Source: Cylindrotheca closterium
Taxonomy: Eukaryota; Bacillariophyta; Bacillariophyceae; Bacillariales; Bacillariaceae
Assembly (NCBI GenBank): GCA_933822405.4
Contig: CAKOGP040000002.1
Location: 605,851 to 669,850 of the forward strand
Reading direction: 5' to 3'
DNA length: 64,000 nt
Both the position numbers and the translations under genes were made by a program. Within the stretch, counting starts at the first letter, position 1. Every line of letters starts with the position of its first letter. Shown here in pieces: positions 1 through 9,823 of the stretch. The notes below the pieces were generated by a model. That model was not told the DNA's origin. It searched no databases and worked only from the letters and a program-made list of their open reading frames with translations.

Positions 1-176
1 CTCTCTTTGTATTCCAAGGCCAACTGGACGGTGGTGACCGGCGGCACCAAGTTGGGCATCATCATACATCTGGCGAATCTTGGGACCGCATGTTTCAATA
101 CAGCCTGAGTGATTGGCTGGTCACGGCAATGATGATGAAAGTCATCGGGGCGTCGAATGGTAATGGTCTCGGTCAT
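1..176 (-). CDS. Dihydroorotase (class II, PyrC/URA4-like), 5' part only
   Basis: The reverse strand reads an N-terminus typical of homodimeric dihydroorotase, which cyclises carbamoyl aspartate to dihydroorotate in pyrimidine synthesis. From the ATG at 176 the protein begins with TITIRRPDDFHHHCRD and continues with a MMMPNLVPPVTT stretch. H14 and H16 form the HxH zinc-binding pair that follows the conserved Pro-Asp-Asp in this family; R18 and D19 fit the following HxHxRD pattern. Only about 58 codons lie inside the window; the rest runs off the left edge. It is transcribed away from HAT1, with about 240 bp between the two starts. Identification rests on family motifs recognised by eye. Confidence 0.85.
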   Translation of the reverse strand, partial: MTETITIRRPDDFHHHCRDQPITQAVLKHAVPRFARCMMMPNLVPPVTTVQLALEYKE

Positions 177-414
177 GGCTGCGTCTCTAGGGGAATGCTG
201 TTCGATCCTAGCCTTTTTTGTTACCATTGTGGGTGCGGGTGCGGATGTGATGGGTGTGATGTCCGAAATACGTGATGTCGTTCGCGTGTGTCATGCGCAG
301 TTCGGATCCGATCTGCTGCTGGTGTCAAAAGGCCAGACGCATTACAAATTCCCCATTACGCCAAGAGCACTTCTTTGACTCCTCCGACTTGAAACATCGT
401 TTTCACGTTGTGGA

Positions 415-1914
415 ATGACAACACTACCACTGTCTACCGGTATGATGAGCCGTCGACCAAAGATCTTGAGCGATGAGCCAAAGTTATCTTCGGCAGCTCT
501 TTGCACCACATTAAAGCATTTACATCAAACGTTTCGCCCAGAGTTCACTCATCAATGCGTCGAAGAAGAATCCTTTCGAGGATATCAACCATTGACGTCG
601 GTTCTTGCCAAAGCCCAATCCGAATTATTGCCATCTTCCTCCTCCACTTCGGACAGTGATGCAGTAGTGCTGCACAAATCCCATTTGCGTCATGAACAGC
701 AAGTTACTAGCGAGCTGGAAATCACGATTGATCTGGCGCCCTCTTGTCGGACTTGTAGACTTCTTGTGACGACCAAACCGAAGAAACGAAAGGCCAATGA
801 TGATGATGAGACAATGACAATGATAGGGGACGACAAGCGACAAAAAATGGGCGACAATTCCAGCAAGGTTCCATGTATCCATAATACTACCAAGGAGACC
901 GAACAGGCAGAGGTGGAACCAATGTCATTGGCGGAAATTCAAAACGCGATTTCCAAGGCTCTACCAGATATCACCGTGGATAATGATGATATGGACTGTA
1001 TTGATGATTATCTCTCGAAGCCCATGGGAACCTTATTGAGAGAGTACACCATCAATGACAAAACCTTTTGTTTGTCACTCGCAAATGGATCCGACCCAGC
1101 AACCTGTGACTATCATCAAAAAGTCCAAAAACTAGCCCTTTGGTTCATTGAGAATGCGGATGACGTGGATGTATCCAACGAACAATCGGGCCACTGGAAA
1201 GTCTTGTACTTGTTTTTGCACTGCCCGAAACAAAAGTATGCCGTGGTGGGATACTGCACCCTCTTTCATTTCAACTCGCCCTTTCACAAGCCAGTGCCGG
1301 GCACCATTGTCCGAATCTGTCAAGCTTTGGTTTTGCCTCCCTTTCAAGGACAAGGACATGGCAAAAAAATGATGCAATGTCTATACGATGCTGTCCACAA
1401 TCGCATAGAAGGAGCTTATGGCAATAGTCAGGACCAACAAGAGGTCGTCGAAATCAATGTAGAAGATCCAGCACCAGGATTTGTAGCATTGCGCAACAAG
1501 GTCGATTGGAAGCTCTTGAAAGATCATCCCGAGTACTGGTCCAATGCTAAGGTGGACAATAATATTGCAGAGGAAGCATTCTTTGCCAGCATTCCTGAGG
1601 CACAAGCCATCCAAGTCGGTGCCAATGCCAAGATTACCCCGCATCAGGTGCACATTGTCCACGAAATGCAAAGGTTGGAGGCACTGCATAATGCCACTTT
1701 TGATACTAGCACAAATGGTGGTGGTGGTGTTAACGAAGAAGAGTTGGAACGTCGATATCGGTTGCTAGTAAAACGACGGCTCAACAAAGACCATCGTGAA
1801 GACCTGAGCTCCTTTGGCACAAAAGATGCCAAGAAGGCATACTTGGCGAAACTCTTTGACGAGCAGCTGGCCCTATACAACAGGCTACTACCAAAGGGAA
1901 GCAAGAAGCGGTGA
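415..1914 (+). CDS. HAT1: Histone acetyltransferase type B catalytic subunit (HAT1-like)
   Basis: A 499-residue protein. The central part matches HAT1, which acetylates newly made histone H4 at K5 and K12 before chromatin assembly. Residues from about 170 carry the HAT1 N-terminal domain, starting at MSLAEIQNAI. The GNAT acetyl-CoA loop is at about 300-320 (LVLPPFQGQGHGKKMM), followed by the HAT1-specific VEDPAPGFVALRNKVD. The C-terminus is basic. The first ~165 residues are an extension with low-complexity Ser/Asp stretches and a KKRK-type basic cluster near 121-126, possibly a nuclear signal. No intron is needed. Animal and yeast HAT1 lack an extension of this size, so the start is the least certain part, although the upstream frame has no better ATG. 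Confidence 0.9.
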   Translation: MTTLPLSTGMMSRRPKILSDEPKLSSAALCTTLKHLHQTFRPEFTHQCVEEESFRGYQPLTSVLAKAQSELLPSSSSTSDSDAVVLHKSHLRHEQQVTSELEITIDLAPSCRTCRLLVTTKPKKRKANDDDETMTMIGDDKRQKMGDNSSKVPCIHNTTKETEQAEVEPMSLAEIQNAISKALPDITVDNDDMDCIDDYLSKPMGTLLREYTINDKTFCLSLANGSDPATCDYHQKVQKLALWFIENADDVDVSNEQSGHWKVLYLFLHCPKQKYAVVGYCTLFHFNSPFHKPVPGTIVRICQALVLPPFQGQGHGKKMMQCLYDAVHNRIEGAYGNSQDQQEVVEINVEDPAPGFVALRNKVDWKLLKDHPEYWSNAKVDNNIAEEAFFASIPEAQAIQVGANAKITPHQVHIVHEMQRLEALHNATFDTSTNGGGGVNEEELERRYRLLVKRRLNKDHREDLSSFGTKDAKKAYLAKLFDEQLALYNRLLPKGSKKR

Positions 1915-2217
1915 CTCTAACTTTCAACACCAGATCTAACATAACAACTTATCTAGCATGGACAACGAACCATTATGAGACAATAAAACGTTCATAATAA
2001 ATAACCCATACGTGAATCATATTATACTTGTTGGCACAACAAAAGTTCTATAGTTGTTATTACTATGCTCCTTGTGTTTCTATCATTCCTAATAATTAAG
2101 ACAAGCGACAAGAGTCGGGTTTTGTTCATTGTGTGTTCAGAGATGCCATAGAGTTTTGGCATTAGCATTGTATGTACAATAGCAGAAATTTTACCCAACG
2201 GGACCTTCTATCTTCAA

Positions 2218-2838
2218 TCAAGCACGGTTGAGACCTTTCAGGATGTCTTCTCTATGTTTTTCCAGATAGTCGTTCCATGCTTTATGATGTTCCCTTCTGA
2301 CATAGTCAAAAGGTGTGTTGCCGCGGACGTCCTCTGATAGCAATAAGGAGGTGTCAGCTGACGCAATCAACAGGTCCATCATTGCCATGTTTGGCTCGGG
2401 TGTCCAACAGGCATCATGAAAGGGGTTTCTTCCAAAGTCGTCTTTTATTGAAAAGGAAACCTTGGCTTCGTCGATCATAAATTTCAGTATCTTCAAATCC
2501 CCCCTTCGGCAAACCATGTGTACCAGTGATTCACCAAATTGATTGCAAGCATTCATACTTCTCCCACTCAAAAACATTTCTCGCAATCGGTCCACATTCT
2601 TGGAACGAATCACTTTGACAATCTCCACATCGTAGGATGAAAGGTCATCCTCTTTGGGTTTGCGGTATTCTATTGGCATGGTTTTGGTTTGGGAGAGGTA
2701 GGCTTTTATTCTGGATGATGGAGTCTCTTCTTGTATCCGTGCTTTCGTCACCAAGGGCTTTCGATACCGATTATGCTTGGCTGAGTGGCTCGAGTGGTGC
2801 ACTTTGGTGACACCTTTGGGGAATGCGGTTGCCATCAT
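2218..2838 (-). CDS. Small ankyrin-repeat protein
   Basis: A 206-residue protein read from the double ATG at 2838/2835; the longer open frame upstream starts only at TTG. The first ~75 residues are basic and probably disordered. From about residue 90 there are two to three ankyrin-like units: a FGESLVHMVCRRGDLKILKF unit, then an FGRNPFHDACW unit with MMDLLIASA, then a RGNTPFDYVRREHHKAW unit. Ankyrin repeats normally bind other proteins; no catalytic motif is visible. This layout is common among expanded ankyrin families in diatoms, so no specific partner can be named. It is convergent with HAT1. Confidence 0.75.
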   Translation of the reverse strand: MMATAFPKGVTKVHHSSHSAKHNRYRKPLVTKARIQEETPSSRIKAYLSQTKTMPIEYRKPKEDDLSSYDVEIVKVIRSKNVDRLREMFLSGRSMNACNQFGESLVHMVCRRGDLKILKFMIDEAKVSFSIKDDFGRNPFHDACWTPEPNMAMMDLLIASADTSLLLSEDVRGNTPFDYVRREHHKAWNDYLEKHREDILKGLNRA

Positions 2839-2910
2839 GATGGTGCGACGATGCGTTGCAGTTGTATTTGCTTTTTGGAACAATGCAAGAGCTATAATGT
2901 GTATGGTTGT

Positions 2911-2915
<5 letters not shown>

Positions 2916-2942
<27 letters not shown>
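2916..2942. repeat. (GT)n microsatellite
   Basis: About 13 uninterrupted GT units, lying about 80 bp upstream of the ankyrin gene start, so probably in its promoter or 5' leader. Confidence 0.95.
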
Positions 2943-3898
2943 CTAAAACGCGTATCGGATAAACCGAGTGCCGGTTTCACTTCAAGCAGAAGATGCCGTT
3001 CGTATTTCATGCTCTTTTTTCATGGCAAAAAGCGATTTTTGGTTGTCAAAATTAACTTGCGTGGCAGGTTGCCACGTTTACGCACTTCAACTAGGTGGTG
3101 CAAAATAATTAACGGTTGAGAAAAAGAACCCGTAATGTTTCTCATTGCTCGTGCGTTTCTATCCAAGAAAGCCATGTATGCCGTTTTATTCTGCATTGAT
3201 AGTACCGGAACTAATCAATTTGGTGAAAACCTTAAATGCCTTTATGCGAACGGGCGCAATATTCCAAAGACCAAACTCGGTCACATATAAAACAGATAGA
3301 CTTGTCGAACACTGGGACACAACTGCTGAAACGAACAACACTTCTTCGTGGGGTCCGTTAAATGGTTGTCATAATACATTCACTGTGCACTTTCTAGGAC
3401 AGATGGCAAAATTGCTCACCTCCTCGTAAACGATACAGTACAGTAGCGTGAAATATTTTGTGATACATACTCTTTGTGGGACACGGCAGCTCTGCTTTGG
3501 GTTCCAGATGGAAAAAAGAATGACAGCGGCGGAATAGTCCAACGACCAAACTTCGGTCCTCTGTAATAAAATATAAAAATGCAGATTGCTCGTGCAACGT
3601 GTACTATATTGTTTCTGTGACAGGTGGCAACAGCCCCATGCCTCCTTTTTAAAAGCAGGAGATTGCGTGAAAGAAACCACAAGTGCTGACGGTACTGTAC
3701 TGGTGCCAGGACAAGAACTGTATGCCACACACCATCCATCCAAAAAAACGGAGCAAAAGAACGAAAAAATGCAGCGCCTCTATCGCATGTTCGGTGTAAG
3801 TGCTATGATACTTCTCGATCTTACCTTTGATTTACTATGTGTTTCGTTTCTCATCCTCAATCATTATCATCATCATCTAGCTATTCTCCTACCGGTAC

Positions 3899-3926
3899 CA
3901 GGGTACCAGGGTACCCTGGTACCCTG
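3899..3926. repeat. 28-bp perfect palindrome built from GGTACC/AGGGTACC units
   Basis: Positions 3899-3926 equal their own reverse complement: two AGGGTACC units face two mirrored copies, with GGTACC (KpnI) sites repeated inside. A further GGTACCA copy lies just to the left. It could form a cruciform or bind a dimeric factor; nothing else is implied by sequence. Confidence 0.9.
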
Positions 3927-4426
3927 ACCTACTGTACCTGCCTGCCTGCCCTCCATTTGACCCCTCCGACCGATCAATTTCTGAAAAGGGGGGTCGAGGG
4001 GGGGGGCGTGTTGGGTACGGCTCAGATGTGGGGACGATTTCAAATGAGACAAAAATGATGATGAACCAAGATGACCCTGGTGGTCATGTCACAGTACTGT
4101 AACATAAGACTTACGATAATACAGCCCCATGTCAAATCGTTCATCTCCACTCTCCAACATAATGCATCCAACCGAATAAAGACATAGACTAGCCTACTGT
4201 CAAATGACTTCTGATTGAATTATTGAGGAAGTATTATATAGCTAGACCCCAATATAAAGGCGAACATTGATTTGTTATGGCAACGTAGGTGTGTCGCACG
4301 TCAAAACTTGGTCGGCATCACACCAACTCCTTCCATACAGACACAATGACTTCACGCGCAGACACACAAAATATTATACTGTACTGTAGAACCAAGCAAA
4401 TATATTAATCAATTGAGACGTCAACC

Positions 4427-5599
4427 ATGACGGAAGCACTCATAGACAGTCAAACTAGCGCCAATGATGCTACCACCACCAAAATACGGCAGATTCAGGT
4501 CATTTTGTTGCGACACGGCGAACGAGAGGATGAAGCAGAGGCGTATGATAAGAGTCAAAAGACACAGCAAGAACGAGTTGATCCAGCCCTAACTGTGCTT
4601 GGACACCAACAATCCCTTGGGGCTTGGAGAAATATTCTGGCCTATGTCCCAAATGATAAACCAGTCATGATTGCATGCAGTCCCTTGCGAAGATGCATCG
4701 GGACGGCACTGATGGTGGCTGCCGCTGCGTTGACTTCCAATCCTGAAGAGAAGGTTCCTAAAATCGTGTTACCTACCGACGATGTCAACGATCAGCAGGA
4801 TACGGCTGAGGGTGCTGAAAAAACTATTCCGGTGTTGGTCATGAATGGATTGGGAGACTGCGCCGCTCAAATGCGTCATATGGGAGGCATCGGGAAGGTT
4901 GTCAAAGCTGGTTGGCTGGCATGTGCTGCATCACCTGTCAATGATTGTTGTCGTATTGATACAAAAATAGCAGACACGGCAGCGACGCCTGTTACAACAA
5001 CACCCCTACAAAACTCACTACGGAGGATTGCCAAAAAGGGGGGGCACTTGCAAACCAGATGGGGTGATACAATCGTCACGCAAAGCTGCAAACTTCAATT
5101 GTGGAGAGAATCTAAATATCACTCGTCCGAATCCATTCCTACCTCGGATTTGTCGATAATGACAGAACCGCGGACCATACAAGAACACGAAGATGCGGGT
5201 GCTGGTTCGACAAGCAGTCGTTTGGATGATCCCGTTCCAATGCCCAGAAATGCTCCGTCTGCTGAGGAACAATTTGAACAGACTTTGGAACGTGCCGTTC
5301 TGTTAACCGCACATGCTGGATTGGAAACTTGCATTTTGGTCACCCACCGAGAAGCCATTCGATGGATCGAAGAACACCGAGTGGTGGGGGAAGAGAGCCC
5401 AGAAGCAACGGGAGAGGATGGCGAACAACAGAAAGATAAATTGAATCTCTCGGCAATCAGGAGCACCACGAGAACGTATTGTTGTGTTGCTGACTACAAG
5501 GTGTCGCTGGATTTGACGGATTCCGAGAAACCTCAATTTCTGAGCTGGGAAACTCAGAAAATTGTCCCATGGTCAGCATTGCACCGAGACCAAGAATAG
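4427..5599 (+). CDS. Histidine phosphatase superfamily protein (phosphoglycerate mutase-like)
   Basis: A 390-residue protein. The catalytic RHGE motif is at residues 29-32 (VILLRHGER), where His30 would be the phospho-accepting residue. The ACSPLRRCIGTA segment around residue 85 carries the family's conserved arginine after the second strand, and the second catalytic histidine is in CILVTHREA near residue 308. The middle third is a Ser/Thr-rich, poorly conserved insertion that makes the protein longer than a minimal ~200-residue domain. Diatoms have many such proteins, and their substrates (sugar phosphates, phosphoproteins or others) cannot be read from sequence. No targeting signal is evident, so a cytosolic location is assumed. 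Confidence 0.85.
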   Translation: MTEALIDSQTSANDATTTKIRQIQVILLRHGEREDEAEAYDKSQKTQQERVDPALTVLGHQQSLGAWRNILAYVPNDKPVMIACSPLRRCIGTALMVAAAALTSNPEEKVPKIVLPTDDVNDQQDTAEGAEKTIPVLVMNGLGDCAAQMRHMGGIGKVVKAGWLACAASPVNDCCRIDTKIADTAATPVTTTPLQNSLRRIAKKGGHLQTRWGDTIVTQSCKLQLWRESKYHSSESIPTSDLSIMTEPRTIQEHEDAGAGSTSSRLDDPVPMPRNAPSAEEQFEQTLERAVLLTAHAGLETCILVTHREAIRWIEEHRVVGEESPEATGEDGEQQKDKLNLSAIRSTTRTYCCVADYKVSLDLTDSEKPQFLSWETQKIVPWSALHRDQE

Positions 5600-5745
5600 A
5601 CAGTCTGTCACCAACATGACGCTATCAAAGTCAACCTTCCATCGCCAGCATTAGTATAATATACAACTTTGAAAAAATAACACAAATTCAAAGGGGGCGT
5701 TGAGCTGTAGAAAAAGGTATCTTTCCAACGCTATCGGTCGTTACA

Positions 5746-6192
5746 CTATGATGTTTTTTGTGATGTTTTTTGCCTTGCATTTTGTGCCTCTGCTTTAGAC
5801 TCCAAGTACCAGATTATCATTGATACCATTAACCACATTTCCTTGGTGTAAATGAAAAATTCCATAGTGAGTTGAGTATCTGAATGGAACAGGGCTCGCC
5901 AAGTATCGCAATGAACCAGTTGGTGAAGAGTGTAGAGCCCATGAGTCGCAGCCGCAATCAATGCGGCATTCTTGCGCGGCGCAAAGGCAAATGCAATGAC
6001 TATTGTTAGAAATGGAAAGGCAATCATAGTCACCATGATTTTTTCTTGAGGCAACATGTTGTCCGGCTCTTGCTGCGAACCGTCAGGTCGAATCATGAAA
6101 TCAGCAAGATTATAGACTCCAACCACGTCGGTGAGGGCCAGAACGGACATCAGTCCAACCTGAAGGTATGTCAGAACGGTGGAAATTACCAT
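5746..6192 (-). CDS. Small multi-pass membrane protein of unknown function
   Basis: A 148-residue protein with four hydrophobic segments: about residues 4-28, 53-68, 75-90 and 118-132. Between them sits a conserved-looking HQLVHCDTWRALFHSD loop rich in His, Asp and Trp. The tail is polar, with the tandem RQKTSQKTS. I do not recognise the family. The ATG at 6192 lies in an open frame that continues upstream to an AG, so an additional 5' exon is possible (reading CHQGATL before the Met). It is convergent with the histidine phosphatase gene, 146 bp from its stop. Confidence 0.65.
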   Translation of the reverse strand: MVISTVLTYLQVGLMSVLALTDVVGVYNLADFMIRPDGSQQEPDNMLPQEKIMVTMIAFPFLTIVIAFAFAPRKNAALIAAATHGLYTLHQLVHCDTWRALFHSDTQLTMEFFIYTKEMWLMVSMIIWYLESKAEAQNARQKTSQKTS

Positions 6193-6459
6193 AAGAGTGG
6201 CTCCTTGGTGGCACCTAACACAACAAGCCGAAGGTGATCTTATTATATATCATATCTTGACTTCCAAACTTCTTATTTTCATCGAAACAGTATGGTCGAG
6301 TGGGTCATTGCACCGGCAAAATTGCAAAACCGCACGAAATAATGCCGACGCTGTATATGTATCGGTAGAGTAGTGCCTTATTCCATCAGCATCCGTGCCT
6401 CTGTTACTATGGGATTCTGATTCAGCGCTCCATTCATATCTCCAAAGACAAAGTGTTGG

Positions 6460-8872
6460 ATGAAACAAAGCTGGAGTTCTTTGCTGCTCGTGACATATAG
6501 GCTTACCTCCCCAGCATCAGCACTACTATCGTCAACGTCCCTTGTTTCTCTACACCAAAGCTCATCCAGAGGATTGCACATTTGCCCAAGGAGGTTTGAA
6601 AGCATTTTCGACAAAAGTTTCAATTGCGCGACATCCTTAACTCGGCCATCCGCAACACTCTTAGCCCAACGCAGAATGACACAGCAAAGTACCCCGTTGC
6701 TTTCATCGAGTGATGCCCAGAACAAGGGATGCCATCAAGATGACTGGACTGGCCGGGTTGTGGTTCGGTTCCTTAGTAATAATGCGGACAAGGACTATGA
6801 AATCAAGAACAAACCAAAGGCTCGGGTCGATGTATCGGAAATATCTGAAATGGGCCAAGCAATTCAGCAAAATGTTGCCCAATCACATCCTAACGATGAA
6901 TCTGGAAATGACGAAGAACTACTCCATTCGAATCAGATTCCCAACAATCCAGAGGATTGTACAATCAGAATTGATGTCTCGCTTACTTCAAGAGTCACGG
7001 GACAACCCATCGCTATCAATCTCATACGAGATGGTGCTGAAGATGCTTCCAATTGTCTGAAGCGATTGGAACTTTCACTCATCAAGAAGCTGTCCAAGAA
7101 AAAATCAAAAGGCAAGAAGCAAAAGGTGGTGGCTCAAGCGTCCACATCTTCTTGCGTAGTCCTATTAGAGGACAAGGACGAATCAAAACCGGCACAAGAA
7201 ATCAATCCTCAAAGCATGTCCAATCATCAGCTTTGGAACCTCTGTACGACATCCTCAATTTCACTCCGTCTGAAGATTGGCGAAGATAGTGCGATTTTGC
7301 CTGTTGAATGCAATCCACCCACAATTTACAAAGTGACCGCCTTTGAAGACTTTGACTGCGATATATTCCCGCATGTACCACTTGTCCTGCGTGTGGAAAC
7401 CTTGTTTTCCACCCGAGCCGTGGTCGATTGGTATGCAAATGGTGAACGAGTCTGTCAGGACTCTACGTGCTATGTTCCAACAATTGATGATGTCAGCAAA
7501 TCATTAGCTGTTATCATTACTCCAGTACGCCCGGGACACACAAGTCACCTTTACACTGAGGCATACCGCTACAAACGAAAGGTGGCATCTGCTTTGCCAC
7601 CAAATACTACACTGGACATTCGAAAAGCATGGCTATCACGACCAAAGGATTCCAATAACTTGCGGGTTATGTCGTACAATATCTTGGCGGATCAGAATGC
7701 CTTTACGGGACCAGAGCAGCAACCCTTCTTTCCATATGTCCCAAAGGAGCTGTTGCTCCGATCGAGACGGTTTCCTTTGATACTTCAGGAAATTCTGGAG
7801 CACAAGGCCGACGTAATTTGCTTGCAAGAAGTGGATAGTTTTGTCTTTTCATCACTGTTGCAGCCAGCCTTGGAATTCTACAACTATCAAGGATTCCATA
7901 GCCTGAAGCAGTCATCTGGGAATAACGAAGGATGTGCCATATTTTGGTCACTGGATCAGTTCCAAGAGGTTAGAACAGAAGATATCAAGACCTTTCGAAT
8001 AAGCGAGCTGCTGAAAGAATGTCTAGAAGGAAATGATGGGATGAATGCTAGTTGGAAAGAATGCACGGCTCCAATTTTACAGCTGTTTGCAAAACGAAAA
8101 GACTTGGAAGATATTGTCCTTTCGAATCTCGGTACGTCACCTCATTATCCCAATTGGCTCCATTGAAGAATGCAACCTCTAATCCTGATATTGGTTCGTT
8201 TTCGCATAGGTCATGTACTGCAAGTTGTGCGACTAAAGGACCGAGAGGGCAAAGTGATCCTCGTTGCGAATACTCATCTGTTCTTCCACCCCATGGGATC
8301 GCACATGTATGTCAAGCCATTTTTTTGGCAGATGGAAGTGAATGAATCATGTCTCTGATCTAACGCTCTTTTTCTTTTACAGTCGGGCTTTGCAAATGTT
8401 TGCTGTGGCACATCAGTTGAGCATAGAACGAGGTTCTGAAGAAATTCCTTATTTGTTGATTGGCGATCTGAACTCTTCATTGGGAAATGCGGCCACCTTG
8501 ATTCTGAAGAAACGAATCCCATCCAACTACCGAGACTACAAAGAAAGTCTCAACAACTTTTCATGGGATGGTCATCATGGTACTGCTGGTCATAGTGATG
8601 ACTTTCCAGCCCTTTCGATTCCAGAATCGTTCCCAACCTTGTTGAACGGATACTCCAAATCCCCAGAGTTCACGCACTACATCGTTGGTTTCAAGGCTAC
8701 AATAGACCATATTTTCATGTCAGAGCAAAGCGGGACTTCTACTCTGCGACCTTTGTATCATGCCCCCATGCCAAACGTGGAGGAAGTGACACGAAACACA
8801 GCCATGCCTTCGGTGAACTTTCCGAGTGATCACATCAGTCTAGTATGTGACTTAGAGTGGGCTCCAATATAA
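6460..8872 (+). CDS. PDE12: PDE12-like 2'-5' phosphodiesterase / EEP-family exonuclease, three exons
   Basis: Three exons, 6460-8131, 8210-8306 and 8383-8872, joined by 78- and 76-bp introns (GTACGT..GCATAG and GTATGT..TTACAG), give 752 residues. The C-terminal ~350 residues are an endonuclease/exonuclease/phosphatase domain: MSYNILADQ near 405, CLQEVD near 455 (metal-binding Glu), ANTHLFFHPMGSHIR across the second junction, GDLNSS near 617 and PSDHISLVCDLEW near the end. LRSRRFPLILQEI and the SDHISLVCDL ending match PDE12 more closely than CCR4. In animals PDE12 degrades 2'-5' oligoadenylate and removes poly(A) from mitochondrial RNA. The Ser-rich N-terminus may be organellar targeting. The middle has a Lys-rich KKLSKKKSKGKK stretch. 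Confidence 0.88.
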
Positions 8873-8944
8873 GAGACGACTACAATGCGTTTTTGATATA
8901 GAATCATTCCACAAATGGTGGATATTAGCTCTGCATTGTCTAAA

Positions 8945-9280
8945 TTATGCTCCTACTACATGGACAACATTGCGCTTCTTGTTGGTTGGCAATTTGGTCA
9001 TTGAAACAACCCCGGCAACCTTGGCGAAAATCGTGTGATCTTTTCCCATTCCAACACCTTCGCCAGCCCGGAATTTTTGACCCCTTTGTCGGATAATAAT
9101 TGATCCTGCCTTTGCTTGTTGCCCAGGGTAAAGCTTGACACCTAAACGCCTTCCAATCGAGTCTCTTCCGTTGTTGGAGGAACCACCAGCCTTCTTGGTT
9201 GCCATACCTCTGGAAGCCACCTTGGAGATGGAATTGTGCTGTTGTTGAAGTGATGAAAGACTCTTTTGGAGCAACGACAT
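8945..9280 (-). CDS. MRPL27: Ribosomal protein bL27, mitochondrial type
   Basis: A 111-residue protein. After a ~25-residue presequence rich in Leu, Ser, Gln and lacking acidic residues comes [20 protein letters not shown], the hallmark N-terminus of bL27, then [20 protein letters not shown] and [18 protein letters not shown]. bL27 sits near the peptidyl-transferase centre of the bacterial-type large subunit. The presequence lacks the signal peptide plus ASAF motif used for diatom plastids, so mitochondria are favoured. It is convergent with the PDE12-like gene, 72 bp away. Confidence 0.93.
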   Translation of the reverse strand: MSLLQKSLSSLQQQHNSISKVASRGMATKKAGGSSNNGRDSIGRRLGVKLYPGQQAKAGSIIIRQRGQKFRAGEGVGMGKDHTIFAKVAGVVSMTKLPTNKKRNVVHVVGA

Positions 9281-9823
9281 TTTGAATCTGCTTGGTCGGA
9301 GAAAAAAAACTTAAAAGAAGATCAACAACTTTGTTCTAATGATGATGATGAGGTGATGATGGAAATGATAATGAGTGTGTGTTTGGGTTATTGATGAGCG
9401 TTGAAATTGACGACGGGCTGTTTGACAGACGTCGGTGGTCGGATGTGTCGAAATGCCGTGCTTTGCTGTGATGCGTAACGCGTGACGTGTGACACTTTTC
9501 TTTTTTCCAACATCTCGACCCTACCGTACCGGTACACCCAAGTTCAATATAGCGTATAAAGATAGTACAATCATATTAGAAATTCAAAATCTGACGATGC
9601 AAAATTTGATATATTGATTGACGTCATCGTCATCATTCGCAATGGGGGTCCGATGGCGAGTTCGGATGAGTCGCATTGCCCACTAATTGTCTCATAACCT
9701 TTTGACATCATTGGAAATTCAAAATTCGACACATCAGCTACATTAATACCGGTACAGGATCATCTTCATTGTCACTTCTTTTGTTCTTACGAGTTGCCTA
9801 CTTTTCAAACTCTGAATGCGACG
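9281..9823. other. Divergent promoter spacer, no gene seen
   Basis: 543 bp between the bL27 gene (leftward) and the metallophosphatase gene (rightward). It holds ATG-rich low-complexity sequence near 9338-9375 and two related AAATTC-AAAATC/TTCGA stretches near 9578-9610 and 9714-9735. No coding region is supported. Confidence 0.5.

Larger units (their letters stand above)
2839..4426. other. 1.6-kb intergenic region, no gene seen
   Basis: No open frame here shows domain or codon character of a gene. It holds a GT dinucleotide run (2916-2942), a G-rich stretch near 3980-4010, a perfect 28-bp palindrome of KpnI-like units (3899-3926) and the 10-bp palindrome ACAGTACTGT at 4091-4100. The right part must contain the promoter of the histidine phosphatase gene; no clear TATA element can be assigned. 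Confidence 0.6.

Noticed and set aside
3145..4058. Several 70-120 codon frames in the 2.8-4.4 kb spacer
   Set aside because: Cysteine/histidine-rich or low-complexity translations without family features or intron signals.
9794..9823. Upstream extension of the metallophosphatase from TTG
   Set aside because: A eukaryotic start needs ATG; the ATG at 9824 begins a good signal peptide.
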